NCBI RefSeq assembly: GCF_030381805.1
Contig: NZ_JAUDRH010000020.1
Span: 76,767-140,766 of the forward strand
From: Chlorogloeopsis sp. ULAP01
Lineage (GTDB): Bacteria > Cyanobacteriota > Cyanobacteriia > Cyanobacteriales > Nostocaceae
Reading direction: 5' to 3'
DNA: 64,000 bases
Below, in pieces: positions 17,702 to 26,881 of the stretch (position 1 is its first letter; each line of letters begins with the position of its first letter). The notes beneath the pieces are model-generated. The model saw only the letters and a list, made by a program, of their open reading frames with translations. It made no database searches and was not told the origin of the DNA. A program made the position numbers and the translations under genes.

Positions 17702-18459
17702 GGCGTTGCAACTCCTAATTCGTGTAATTGATCTCGACAATTAGCCAGTTGTTCAAGACGATGTACATCTGAACCAATAGAAACATAAGGATTAACTTCT
17801 GCACATAACTCTAAGAAATGGTGTAAATTACGCAGGTAATACGTATTAATTTCTATAGCAATTCCTCGTTCTAAGCTAACTTTCATTAACTCGCGCATTA
17901 ACTCTGCCGGAAACTCATCATGAAGCCTAGAATACATACCACCCGGATGAGCTAACACATCTATAGGAGCAAATTTCAGCAAGCCAAGAGCTAGTTCAAA
18001 TTCAATTCGGATAAACTCCTCTGGCGTCAACCCAGACACATTGATATATCCTCCTTGTCCATTGGGAAAGCGGTGAACGCTACCTAATACCAAATCACAT
18101 TCAGCCAGAATTTCTTCTGAGACATCAAATTCACCATTGGTATCAAGAGCCTTCGCTTCACAACCAACTAGCACCCGAAGTTGAGGATGAACCTCTGCAT
18201 ACGATCTGACTTCTTGTACAAACTCTGAAAACCAATTTGTACTTTTGCGAACATGCTCTGTAAAAGCTACACAACTCAAACCTTTTTGAACAGACAACTC
18301 TAGGATGTCTGAAACTCTGGCTTTGCCATCTGTCCAAGTAGTGTGCATATGTAGATCGCAATTGATATCAGACCATTGCAAGTCAAGAAAACGTCTAAAT
18401 TGATACGGTTTGTTAGGATTTTTAGTATCTGTATTATTGGCGATCGCTACAGTTGTCAT
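17698..18459 (-). CDS. PHP-domain metal-dependent phosphoesterase/hydrolase
   Basis: The 253-aa protein has the PHP metal-binding pattern: CDLHMHTTWTDG near residue 35, CVAFTEHVR, VLVGCEAKALD, DLVLGSVHRF, DVLAHPGG and SIGSDVHRL, giving the full His/Asp set. PHP proteins hydrolyse phosphate esters, including histidinol phosphate and protein phosphotyrosine. Some CpsB-type PHP enzymes dephosphorylate BY-kinases, and a Wzc-type kinase ends this operon, so that role is possible. The overlap with the ATP-grasp gene argues instead for a shared small-molecule pathway. Confidence 0.82.
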   Translation of the reverse strand: MTTVAIANNTDTKNPNKPYQFRRFLDLQWSDINCDLHMHTTWTDGKARVSDILELSVQKGLSCVAFTEHVRKSTNWFSEFVQEVRSYAEVHPQLRVLVGCEAKALDTNGEFDVSEEILAECDLVLGSVHRFPNGQGGYINVSGLTPEEFIRIEFELALGLLKFAPIDVLAHPGGMYSRLHDEFPAELMRELMKVSLERGIAIEINTYYLRNLHHFLELCAEVNPYVSIGSDVHRLEQLANCRDQLHELGVATP

Positions 18460-18547
18460 TGCATTTGCTGTATATTACTTGATTGATTTTTTGTGTCACT
18501 TCAGACGATATTTTTGAGCTGATCGAGTTTGCGGTATTATGCTTCAG

Positions 18548-19498
18548 TTATGTATATAAGCGCTTAACCCACTGCCATTCCTGAGTTAAACCGTCCCTCA
18601 AGAAAACTTGCGGTTCATAACCCAAAATCATCCGCGCTTTGGATACATCGGCTGCCGTGTGACGAGCATCTCCCATTGCTTTTTCAATATGCTTCCTTTG
18701 TATGGAATGTCCGACAACTTCCTCAATTATGTTTAGGACTTGCGTTAACATCACTCTGCTACCGCCACCAATATTAAAGATTTTGCCCACAGCTTGGGGT
18801 GCCGTGGCGGCGGCTAAATTGGCTGCGACAACATCACTGACAAAGGTAAAATCTCGTGTTTGCCGTCCATCACCATAGACAGGAATTGCCTCATTCTGTA
18901 AAATTGCTTTGAAAAACTTATGAAACGCCATGTCCGGACGCTGCCTGGGGCCATAAACTGTAAAGTAGCGTAAGGACACAAACGGCACGCCAAAATTTTT
19001 GTGATAAAGTCCACATAACCTTTCAGCTGCTAGTTTAGTAATCCCATAAGGGGAAACTGGTTTTGGACAAATTTCCTCATGAGTGGGTAGAGTTTCAGCA
19101 TCACCATACACGCTGGAAGTAGAGGCAAACACCAATCTTTTCAGATTCGGAGCCTCTTTTGCAGCTTCTAGCAAAACTTGTGTAGCGTTGATATTGCGTT
19201 CGGTGTAAGCATGGAAGCCTTGACCCCAGCTTGCTCTTACCCCAGCTTGTGCCGCCTGATGGTAAACAATATCAACATCTTTCAGAAGTGGTTGCCATTC
19301 CAAAAATTGAATATTGCCTTCGATGAGTGTGAAACCAGGATGGCTCTGCAAGTGTGCAATATTCTTTTTCTTCAAGGTTGAAACATAGTAATCATTAAAT
19401 TCATCAATACCTATTACTTCTTCTCCTTGTTTTAACAATGCTTCGACTAAATGAGAGCCAATAAATCCTGCTGCTCCAGTAACGATACTTTTAGCCAT
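18548..19498 (-). CDS. NAD-dependent nucleotide-sugar epimerase/dehydratase
   Basis: The 316-aa protein is an extended short-chain dehydrogenase: GAAGFIGSHLVEALL binds NAD at the N-terminus, FASTSSVYGD carries the catalytic Ser/Thr, and SPYGITKLAAERL the YxxxK pair. RPDMAFHKFFKAI and GDGRQTRDFTFVSDVV are typical of UDP-glucose or UDP-glucuronate 4-epimerases. It probably supplies a UDP-sugar for the polysaccharide. The exact epimer cannot be decided from sequence alone. Confidence 0.88.
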   Translation of the reverse strand: MAKSIVTGAAGFIGSHLVEALLKQGEEVIGIDEFNDYYVSTLKKKNIAHLQSHPGFTLIEGNIQFLEWQPLLKDVDIVYHQAAQAGVRASWGQGFHAYTERNINATQVLLEAAKEAPNLKRLVFASTSSVYGDAETLPTHEEICPKPVSPYGITKLAAERLCGLYHKNFGVPFVSLRYFTVYGPRQRPDMAFHKFFKAILQNEAIPVYGDGRQTRDFTFVSDVVAANLAAATAPQAVGKIFNIGGGSRVMLTQVLNIIEEVVGHSIQRKHIEKAMGDARHTAADVSKARMILGYEPQVFLRDGLTQEWQWVKRLYT

Positions 19499-19516
19499 AA
19501 CTTTGGTACTGGTTAA

Positions 19517-20185
19517 TCAGATAACTTGTCGCACTAGATAAAAAGCCTCGGCAGCAAAACGATTGACTGTGCTGCCGCGTAAAGTAGCTAATGCCCGCAA
19601 TGTTTCCTCAGAACGCTCGTCGGGAAAAGGTTTAACCTGTGAGGCATACATTTGCATAGCTGCCAATTTTGTCTCCAGGTAAGGAGAAATATCAACAAAA
19701 ACGTTAGGAACAAAGTTAGTTGTTAGATAAGGAGCGTGCCAGTTTGTTTCCGAGAGTGTTTCGTAAGCATATATTGTTTTTGGAGCATAAGGATTATTTG
19801 GTCTTGCTGCCACCAAAGACGATAAGAAAACTCTTTGGTGATCCATGTGAATATCACCATAAAAGGGAATAAAAAGCGTATCCGGTTGAAATTTTTTGAT
19901 TAACTCAAAAAGTTGTCTGTTCACATCGCGATGGGGGACAGCATCTAATCTAGCTGCGGGGAATGAAAGAAATATAGTTTCTTTAACACCTAAAATATGA
20001 TGCGCAGCTAAAGCCTCTTGGCGTCCTTTTTGAGTCATCTCCTCTGAATAATCTGGTGGACAACCTTTGGTCACGATCACTACATAAACTTCAGCTTCCT
20101 CAGCCGCAAATCGAGCTATTGTGCCTCCAACACCCAGCACTTCATCGTCAGGATGAGGTGCAATAACTAGTATCTTGTTGCTCAT
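19517..20185 (-). CDS. PIG-L/LmbE family zinc deacetylase
   Basis: This roughly 222-aa protein has the signature APHPDDEVLGVGGTIARF near the N-terminus and IHMDHQRVF, giving the His/Asp/His zinc site. PIG-L enzymes remove N-acetyl groups from GlcNAc-like sugars. ATG 20185 is preferred over TTG 20197 because GAGG lies 6 nt upstream of the ATG. It is 8 nt downstream of the WbqC gene, so the two are probably co-translated. A deacetylated sugar amine would be a fitting acceptor for the acyltransferases further down the operon. Confidence 0.88.
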   Translation of the reverse strand: MSNKILVIAPHPDDEVLGVGGTIARFAAEEAEVYVVIVTKGCPPDYSEEMTQKGRQEALAAHHILGVKETIFLSFPAARLDAVPHRDVNRQLFELIKKFQPDTLFIPFYGDIHMDHQRVFLSSLVAARPNNPYAPKTIYAYETLSETNWHAPYLTTNFVPNVFVDISPYLETKLAAMQMYASQVKPFPDERSEETLRALATLRGSTVNRFAAEAFYLVRQVI

Positions 20186-20193
20186 AGTTTTCC

Positions 20194-20886
20194 TCAATTA
20201 AGCTCTAAGAATTTTTTAGTTTCTGGGCCACAGCAAAACAGGGTATCCACAATTGATAGATTGGGTATGAAGCCCAATTCAGGAAAAGCTTGAACATATG
20301 ATGGATAATTAAACTCTTGCCATAAGATATTGATGCCAGCAGTTTCAAACGCTGCCAGATCCATATAATTTTTTCCTCCAGAACCTGATAAGTAAGTATC
20401 GGCTCCTACAGCTTTACAAATATCAATTAGTAGTTCCGATTTGTTACCTTCAACTTCCAATGCAGACATATATATGATTGACTTTTTGATACCCAGAGTC
20501 TCCATCACCCATTCAATTAACGCCATATCGAGTTGGCAAAGATTATTCCATTCTCTACTGAGTATTTCTTCGAGTCCCGCACTATACTTATCGAAGTAAG
20601 GAGTACGAGAATAGTTGGTCATCAAAGTATGCCAATGCTTGTGAGACCATGGAAACTCTGAGTTTATGAGCATCTCATTAATGCGCTCTTCATCTCTTGA
20701 GCGATGGAGAACTGGTACAGTTAACCATTGCGCTCCTTGAGAAGTTTTGATTTGGTTGCGATGTTGAACACCACGCCTCTGAAACTGAACGCTATCCATA
20801 ACCACAAAAATATCACCTTGTTGGAGCTTATGAAAGAAGCCTAGATAAGGTAAATACTGTGGCTGGTGAATTACTGCTATTTTCAT
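20194..20886 (-). CDS. WbqC family protein
   Basis: The 230-aa protein shows the WbqC hallmark start IAVIHQPQYLPYLGFFHKL, followed by VVMDSVQFQRRGVQHRNQIK and YLSGSGGKNYMD. The family is common in O-antigen and capsule loci and is thought to act on sugar-linked amino or acyl groups, but its chemistry is not firmly established. It directly precedes the PIG-L deacetylase, a pairing that suggests deacetylation followed by modification of the freed amine. Confidence 0.85.
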   Translation of the reverse strand: MKIAVIHQPQYLPYLGFFHKLQQGDIFVVMDSVQFQRRGVQHRNQIKTSQGAQWLTVPVLHRSRDEERINEMLINSEFPWSHKHWHTLMTNYSRTPYFDKYSAGLEEILSREWNNLCQLDMALIEWVMETLGIKKSIIYMSALEVEGNKSELLIDICKAVGADTYLSGSGGKNYMDLAAFETAGINILWQEFNYPSYVQAFPELGFIPNLSIVDTLFCCGPETKKFLELN

Positions 20887-20922
20887 ATCAACTGGTTATT
20901 CTTCTAAAGTTTATAATGGGTT

Positions 20923-21660
20923 TTACTCTTTGGTTTGGTTTGTAGATGTCAAAATACCTTCTTTTTCATAAACTCCTTCTTTGCGAAGAACTACTGGAAT
21001 TGTTCGTAAAATAATCACTATATCTAACCAAAATCTCCAGTTGTTGACATACCAAATGTCTAGCTTGATCCGTTCATCCAAACTATTTTCCAAGCCACCG
21101 TTTACTGCTTCCCAAGCTGTTAAACCTGGTGGCATTAATAAACGTTTTTTTTGGCAGTTTTTGTATGTTGATAGAGTTGAAATTAATAGCGGTCGCGGCC
21201 CGACTAAGCTCATTTCGCCAACGAGAATATTGAAAAGTTGGGGTAATTCATCGAGATGATATTCACGTAAGAATTTACCAACGGATGTAATGCGAGGATC
21301 GCCTTTGAATGTGTTGATACCAGATCCAATATGGATTGCTCCATCAACCATTGTACGAAATTTATAGATTGTAAATGGTTTTCCTAACCTTCCCAAACGT
21401 TCCTGACAAAATAAAATCGGCCCCGGAGAACTAAATTTTATTGCCAAAGCAACTAGCAAAAAGATAGGTGACAAAATTATTAGTGTTAGAAGAGCGATCG
21501 CAATATCAAATAAGCGTTTTAATACTAGCTGCGCTCTTATGTATTTATGTTCTTTGAGATAAGCTTGCTCAAATTCCCGCCACTCTTTATCTGTCCAAAA
21601 CTCAGACTTAACTTTACCAGAAAATAAGTCTATTCTCCCATCCAAAAATCTATTATCCAT
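20923..21660 (-). CDS. Initiating sugar-phosphate transferase (WcaJ/WbaP-type catalytic domain)
   Basis: The 245-aa protein is the short form of the bacterial sugar transferase family: KRLFDIAIALLTLIILSPIF is the reentrant membrane helix, then SPGPILFCQERLG, YKFRTM and LVGPRPL with conserved catalytic residues. It lacks the four-helix N-terminal module of full-length WcaJ. Such enzymes load the first sugar-1-phosphate onto undecaprenyl phosphate and so start each repeat unit. It lies mid-operon, among the glycosyltransferases that would extend that unit. Confidence 0.92.
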   Translation of the reverse strand: MDNRFLDGRIDLFSGKVKSEFWTDKEWREFEQAYLKEHKYIRAQLVLKRLFDIAIALLTLIILSPIFLLVALAIKFSSPGPILFCQERLGRLGKPFTIYKFRTMVDGAIHIGSGINTFKGDPRITSVGKFLREYHLDELPQLFNILVGEMSLVGPRPLLISTLSTYKNCQKKRLLMPPGLTAWEAVNGGLENSLDERIKLDIWYVNNWRFWLDIVIILRTIPVVLRKEGVYEKEGILTSTNQTKE

Positions 21661-21697
21661 AGATACAAAACACTTTTTATTTAGGTATGATTAGCAG

Positions 21698-22867
21698 CTA
21701 TACATAAAGTGACTCAGAGTAGGTTGAAGATGACAGCATCACTTCGGTATATAAGCTTTCGTGCAATTTAATGATGTGTTTGATATCATAAAAACTCATG
21801 CGTTCTCTTCCTTGCTTACCAATTTTGCTAGCTTCTAGGGGATGATCTAAAATCCAAGCCATCGCTTTAGCAAGTTCTTCTATATCTCCTACTTTTACTA
21901 ATAGACCACAACCTTCGGTTAGTAAGTCACGAGTTCCCCGAATATCTGTACCAATAACTGGAATTTCCATGCACATGGACTCCATCACACACCTAGGTAA
22001 TCCTTCGTGTTCAGAAGCAAGCACAGTAGCTACAGCCGCACGCATTAAAGTTGGAATATCTTGGCGATTACCTAAAAAACGGACTTGATTTTCCATTTTC
22101 AGTTGAGATGCCAAAGATTGCATTTGTTCCATGAGAAATCCGTTACCAGCAAAAGCCAAACAAGTATTTGGTCGATTCAGATGAGCAAATGCTTTTAACA
22201 CATCTTGAGGGCGCTTGCGAGGAGTAAACTCAGCTACCGACAAAAACAGTTGAGTATTTGGTTGTAACCCTAATTCTTTGCGTACCTGTTCAAGTTCTGT
22301 TTTTGAAATTGCATCAGGACTGTAATAGTTCAAATCTACACCAATTCCTGGCATATAACAGATTCGTTCTGGTGAAACAATCTTATACTGTTTCGCTGTT
22401 TCCTCATCCTCACGATTAATTACTACCAAATAGTCTGTCCAATTGCCAGCTAGCTTTTCTAGAGCCAGAAATACCGCATTTCTTAATAGTTTGCCACCAC
22501 GATAGAAATGAAAGCCATGAGCAGTGTAAATTACCTGGAATCTTTGATTTTTTCTTTTATTTCTTAAAGCGTAGCGAGTAACAAAAGACGCCACCGGTGT
22601 GTGGACATGAACTATGTCATATTCTTCTTGCTTTATTAGCTCTTGGATAATGCGTGGAGCAATCAGTAAATTCTTAGGATCTAAAGGTTGACGCGACCAT
22701 TCTATATCCCAAACGCGATCAAATGCCTGCAAACATTCTAAGCTACTAGATATTCTATATGCCATAGCATCCACCCGCCAGCCTTGAGTGCGAAGGGAAG
22801 AGCTAAAGGGAAGAAGAAAACCCTTGAGGGTTTCTGGAACGGTAGCAACCATTAATAAGCTTTTCAT
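21698..22867 (-). CDS. Glycosyltransferase family 4-like protein
   Basis: This roughly 389-aa GT-B enzyme has an acceptor-side N-terminal domain and a C-terminal nucleotide-sugar domain with SVAEFTPRKRPQDVLKAF and SEHEGLPRCVMESMCMEIPV, the family EX7E motif. ATG 22867 is chosen over the TTG two codons upstream. It would add one sugar of the repeat unit on the cytoplasmic side. Donor and linkage cannot be predicted. Confidence 0.9.
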   Translation of the reverse strand: MKSLLMVATVPETLKGFLLPFSSSLRTQGWRVDAMAYRISSSLECLQAFDRVWDIEWSRQPLDPKNLLIAPRIIQELIKQEEYDIVHVHTPVASFVTRYALRNKRKNQRFQVIYTAHGFHFYRGGKLLRNAVFLALEKLAGNWTDYLVVINREDEETAKQYKIVSPERICYMPGIGVDLNYYSPDAISKTELEQVRKELGLQPNTQLFLSVAEFTPRKRPQDVLKAFAHLNRPNTCLAFAGNGFLMEQMQSLASQLKMENQVRFLGNRQDIPTLMRAAVATVLASEHEGLPRCVMESMCMEIPVIGTDIRGTRDLLTEGCGLLVKVGDIEELAKAMAWILDHPLEASKIGKQGRERMSFYDIKHIIKLHESLYTEVMLSSSTYSESLYV

Positions 22868-22876
22868 AATCAATCT

Positions 22877-24076
22877 CTATTCCTTGTTTTGCTCTAACCA
22901 CAGTTGTGTTTGCTCGCGCACATATCGATAGAATGCAATTCGTTTGGCGTGCAAAATTTCATCTGTATACTCTTTGGCTTTCTCTAAATTGCGAGCTGAC
23001 ATGGAAGCCATGCGTTTTGGATTAGTTATTACTTCCTGAATTTTTTTGGCTAAAGCTGTCACATCACCGGGTGGTACCATATCTTCAGGCGGTAGTAGTT
23101 CAGGAATGCCACCTACTGTAGAACCAATACATGGTAGCGATCGCGCCATTGCTTCTATCATTGCTCTAGGTAAACCTTCTTGATAGGATGGCAAGACAAA
23201 TAAATCTGCCCGATCCAACTCGGCACGCACGGCATCGCCAGCAGGCAATTGACCTCGAAAGTAGACCCTCTTTTCTAACCCTAAATTTTTAGCTAGCATC
23301 TCCAATTCGGGTCGATGCTTACCATCGCCAATCAGAATTAACTGAAGGTCTAATCCCTCTTTTACACATACAGCAACAGCTTTGATCAGTATATCTGGAG
23401 CTTTATATAGTTGAGCTAGTGTGCCTACACTAATAAGAGTAAATTTGTGTATTTCCTGCTTAGGTGATTGAGCAAAAGCCACGAAAGCTGTATTAGGTAA
23501 TTCAACACTAGAATAGTGAGTCGAAAAAGCTCCCTTAGCTGGTGGATACCGACGCTGAAGGGCATATTTGGTGACATAGGCGGCGGCGCAGGCTCCAGCA
23601 CATTGATGTTGCAGTTGGCGGGGAAAAAACCAGCGAAAAAGGGGGCGGAGGGGATGCTTAATGGAGCCAGAAGCAAAGACATCATAGGGATCAGCTACAA
23701 CTTCTACTCCGTAGGGATGTCCAGTTTTGTCTAACAAGGGTTGGACACAGTTAGCAATTGTTGAACCTACACGTAAAATTACAGCATCGTTGACATTAAC
23801 TGCATTTTGGGCAGCAATTTTGACTTGATGCGATCGCTGCAAATATTGCCACGGGCCAACATAGTATGGTACTGCTGCAAATGAAACTCCTTCGCCATCA
23901 GCACGTTTTGAGCCGACTGGTATCAAAGGAACTTCACGGACACGCGCTACCACACGTACACTATCAAAAACTTCTAAATAGCGCTTCCAGAACTGATGAG
24001 CAAAGGTTGTTTGAGTCCACACAGCACCATCCGGAGTGCGATCAAAACGATGCTCAAGTATTACAACAACATTCAT
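22877..24076 (-). CDS. Glycosyltransferase family 4-like protein
   Basis: This roughly 399-aa GT-B enzyme has TLISVGTLAQLYKAPDILIK at the start of the nucleotide-binding domain and SYQEGLPRAMIEAMARSLPC as the EX7E motif. The ATG at 24076 lies two bases past the stop of the upstream gene; another ATG at 24085 overlaps that stop. It is one of three GT4-like enzymes in the locus. Specificity is unknown. Confidence 0.88.
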   Translation of the reverse strand: MNVVVILEHRFDRTPDGAVWTQTTFAHQFWKRYLEVFDSVRVVARVREVPLIPVGSKRADGEGVSFAAVPYYVGPWQYLQRSHQVKIAAQNAVNVNDAVILRVGSTIANCVQPLLDKTGHPYGVEVVADPYDVFASGSIKHPLRPLFRWFFPRQLQHQCAGACAAAYVTKYALQRRYPPAKGAFSTHYSSVELPNTAFVAFAQSPKQEIHKFTLISVGTLAQLYKAPDILIKAVAVCVKEGLDLQLILIGDGKHRPELEMLAKNLGLEKRVYFRGQLPAGDAVRAELDRADLFVLPSYQEGLPRAMIEAMARSLPCIGSTVGGIPELLPPEDMVPPGDVTALAKKIQEVITNPKRMASMSARNLEKAKEYTDEILHAKRIAFYRYVREQTQLWLEQNKE

Positions 24077-24078
24077 AA

Positions 24079-25377
24079 TCAACATTTCGGGTTAACTACT
24101 TTACATTTGTTCAATGCTTTTTCGGTGGCGGCGTTAATATTTAACCCAAGTGGTTTTCCTGTTTGAATCTTTGTCTTAGCCCTTCTGATCGCATCCTCAG
24201 CACCTTTGGGGATGCGGTTTTGCCACCAATTCATTCTCTCTCCGTAAATCCAGACATATCGATCCGCAGTCCGGAGCGCATGGTAGGTGTTGTACTCTAA
24301 CAACCGTAGTCGGTCATTTTGTGACAGAAAATGCGGCATTCTCATACCATACCAGGCGTTCTTAGCGTTGTTAGCAGGCTTCTCAAACAGGTCAAGTACA
24401 AGATCCATATAGACGGCTTGACCAACCTCCACATGATTGTCATACTTGTTAGTGTTTATCGGCTCAACAAATGCCCGTGCTTCATTGCGGATGATGTCAC
24501 GTATTGCTCCAAACCAAGCTCCACGGTAAAAGTAGTATGCGCTTTCGTTACCATCAATGATGACGGAACCAGGGCGCGCTGCATCGAGCATACCGTTGAT
24601 GAAGGCTGGCCACAGCCCATATTTATGGTTGACTAGTTGCTGCTGCAATTTTGCTGGATCGGTTGTCTCTACCAATAAAGCTTTCATCCAACTCAACAGA
24701 CCAAGTGTTAACACTTCAGTCTGAGGTTGCGTTGTTTGCAAGATTCTCATAAACCGAGCACCGCGCTTTCGCACCTGCTGTTGATACTCTTGAAATGTCT
24801 TGCTATTGTGTTGGGGTTGCACCTCATAGTGCCATGGGGTATAACCGTAAGGCTCTGGATCAAAAGCGATGCCCTTGAAGCGACCAGCTTTGGCAGCCTT
24901 AGCAAAGTTTTGAATGTTCTTTTCAGCAGCAGCCCAGTCAGTATCGTTGAACCAGTCCCACCCTTCCTCACTTGCAGACCACATGACTATGAAGTTATTA
25001 GTGAGTTTGGAGGAGTTTGTAGCAGCAAGGTCTTTTCGATCTTGAGTGAATGCTGTATCTGGGTAGGGCTTTTTCTTAAAAACTTCTCTACCCGCGTTGA
25101 GTTTAACAATTACGCCATCAAACGGACGCTGCTCCATCTGCTTAATATGCTCTCGGAGAAAGTTAGGGGTTGGCATATCCCAGCCAGACTGGATCAATTT
25201 TTTTGTGCTTCCTTGGGATTGTACCGATGCTGTTGACAGGTGCATCATGACTGAAAGCATCACGAGTATAAAACCTAATAAGAGTATTCGACGGATCGTA
25301 TTTCTAGAAATGCGTGGAAAACTAAAACTACGGTAGTAATTATGGAATGCTAAGGCTAATTCTTCTTTATAGCTCAT
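24079..25377 (-). CDS. Secreted or anchored TIM-barrel-like glycosidase candidate
   Basis: The protein of about 432 aa begins with a basic stretch and one hydrophobic segment (RILLLGFILVMLSVMMHL), so it is exported or membrane-anchored. The rest has TIM-barrel-like features: DGVIVKLN near the start, then FKGIAFDPEPYGY with a candidate acidic catalytic pair, LGLLSWMKALL, VIIDGNESAYYFYRG and RYVWIYGERMNWW. These resemble glycoside-hydrolase strands, but I cannot assign a GH family. Placed between glycosyltransferase and polymerase genes, it may trim or release the polymer in the periplasm. ATG 25377 is preferred to an upstream GTG at 25419. Confidence 0.65.
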   Translation of the reverse strand: MSYKEELALAFHNYYRSFSFPRISRNTIRRILLLGFILVMLSVMMHLSTASVQSQGSTKKLIQSGWDMPTPNFLREHIKQMEQRPFDGVIVKLNAGREVFKKKPYPDTAFTQDRKDLAATNSSKLTNNFIVMWSASEEGWDWFNDTDWAAAEKNIQNFAKAAKAGRFKGIAFDPEPYGYTPWHYEVQPQHNSKTFQEYQQQVRKRGARFMRILQTTQPQTEVLTLGLLSWMKALLVETTDPAKLQQQLVNHKYGLWPAFINGMLDAARPGSVIIDGNESAYYFYRGAWFGAIRDIIRNEARAFVEPINTNKYDNHVEVGQAVYMDLVLDLFEKPANNAKNAWYGMRMPHFLSQNDRLRLLEYNTYHALRTADRYVWIYGERMNWWQNRIPKGAEDAIRRAKTKIQTGKPLGLNINAATEKALNKCKVVNPKC

Positions 25378-25501
25378 ATGTATTCTATGATGAATTAGAT
25401 AATATCTAGGCAAAATCACAATTTAACTCGAAAGAATAATCTTGGTAGATATTAATTTTGATGATTTAATTTTTGACATTAATATTTTTGCTTATTTAAC
25501 T

Positions 25502-26881
25502 TCAATGAATTTGCGTTTCTACTAGCTTACTCTTCTCTATTTGTTCATTTTGAAGATTAAAGTTTAATGCTAAAGCACCAAATAGATAAGCCCACCATAT
25601 TAAACTTATTTGTCCACCTTTAAAAATAAAAAAATCAAAAAACATTGAAAACCCCGAAGCAAAAATTCCACAATTAAAAATAGCAGATTCAATTCCCTGC
25701 TGGCTGCGAAAGAGGAGCCTAATTAAAATAATCCACAGGTTTCCAAAATACATGAGACCAGGAATTCCTAATTCAACAACACACAGTAGAAAAGTTGAGT
25801 GGGGATGATATAACAAATATCCAAAGGGATATACCAAAACGATTGGAGCACCATTCATAAAACTAACTCTAGTGTCATCCATATCTGTAAGATACCAAGG
25901 CCAATAAGAGCCATAACCAGAACCAGTAATATTCAGTTCAGTATTTCGATGACTAATAATTTGAAAAGAAGTAAAGTATGTATCTGAACGAGTTGAATCT
26001 TCAAAGGTTCTAATGCGATCGCTACTAGCTTTTGAATAAATAATTGTTGTAGCTGTGGAGACTAAAATAATCATTATTATAGCAGCAATTACTGCTTGTT
26101 TTTTATTTTTCATAAATAGGAATAAGCATAGAAAAAATAAGCACATAGTTAATAAGGCAGCCCGCGAACCAAGACCGATAATAGTTAGTGTTAGAGCCAT
26201 GATAATAGCCAACTTAAATAAACGTTGAGCATGATTTTTCATGAACTCTTGAATAGCAAAGGCTAAGGCTGGTACTAAAATGAAATATCCAGTGGAAGAA
26301 GAAAAAAGAGGCCCTTGTACACGTACTATTCCAAACTCACTTCCTCCCGCATTCAGATCGGCTCTTACATCTGCCATACCTAAAGAGAATAAAGAGGCTG
26401 CTGAGTAGAGTAATCCTAGTACAGCTAGATAAACTGTCAGTCGCCATAGAAATGGACGCACAGATGTAACGGATCTTCTTGCCAGTAGAATATAGCCAAG
26501 TAAAAAAGCAGATGCTGTCAAAGTTAGAGTGTATGTCATTGCTCTGGCATTGCTTGCATCCATACCACTTCCTTGTATAGATACAAGAGCGTAAAACAGT
26601 AAAACAACTGTCAAGATTGGTAAGTGGCAATGCCAATTCCATTGTCTATATTTGGCGGTGCTGCCAAAATTGGTAAGTACTATTAGTAACAAGTAGAAGC
26701 AAGCAACCCCAATTAAGACCAAATCTTTAACATTGACAGGTATTGATAGAAATTCAAACTTTGGAGTTAAAGTATCTGCTAGCAGTGACCAATAGGAAAA
26801 ACTTAACCAGAACGGTAGTTCCCACAAAAACAGCGAGAAAGAATTAGTATTGATATCAGTATTTAAAGAATTGACTTTCAT
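25502..26881 (-). CDS. Wzy/O-antigen-ligase-like polymerase
   Basis: The 459-aa protein has about ten to twelve membrane helices and a large periplasmic loop near residues 290-370 containing YHPHSTFLLCVVELGIPGL, the conserved HNxxL/HSxxL-type element of O-antigen ligase/polymerase (Wzy_C) proteins. It would join lipid-linked repeat units in the periplasm. Its start overlaps the end of the upstream glycosyltransferase gene by 26 nt, which indicates translational coupling. Confidence 0.85.
   Translation of the reverse strand: MKVNSLNTDINTNSFSLFLWELPFWLSFSYWSLLADTLTPKFEFLSIPVNVKDLVLIGVACFYLLLIVLTNFGSTAKYRQWNWHCHLPILTVVLLFYALVSIQGSGMDASNARAMTYTLTLTASAFLLGYILLARRSVTSVRPFLWRLTVYLAVLGLLYSAASLFSLGMADVRADLNAGGSEFGIVRVQGPLFSSSTGYFILVPALAFAIQEFMKNHAQRLFKLAIIMALTLTIIGLGSRAALLTMCLFFLCLFLFMKNKKQAVIAAIIMIILVSTATTIIYSKASSDRIRTFEDSTRSDTYFTSFQIISHRNTELNITGSGYGSYWPWYLTDMDDTRVSFMNGAPIVLVYPFGYLLYHPHSTFLLCVVELGIPGLMYFGNLWIILIRLLFRSQQGIESAIFNCGIFASGFSMFFDFFIFKGGQISLIWWAYLFGALALNFNLQNEQIEKSKLVETQIH

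Noticed and set aside
24727..25236. 169-aa plus-strand ORF
   Set aside because: It is antisense to the glycosidase-like gene, which has a clear export signal and better codon pattern.
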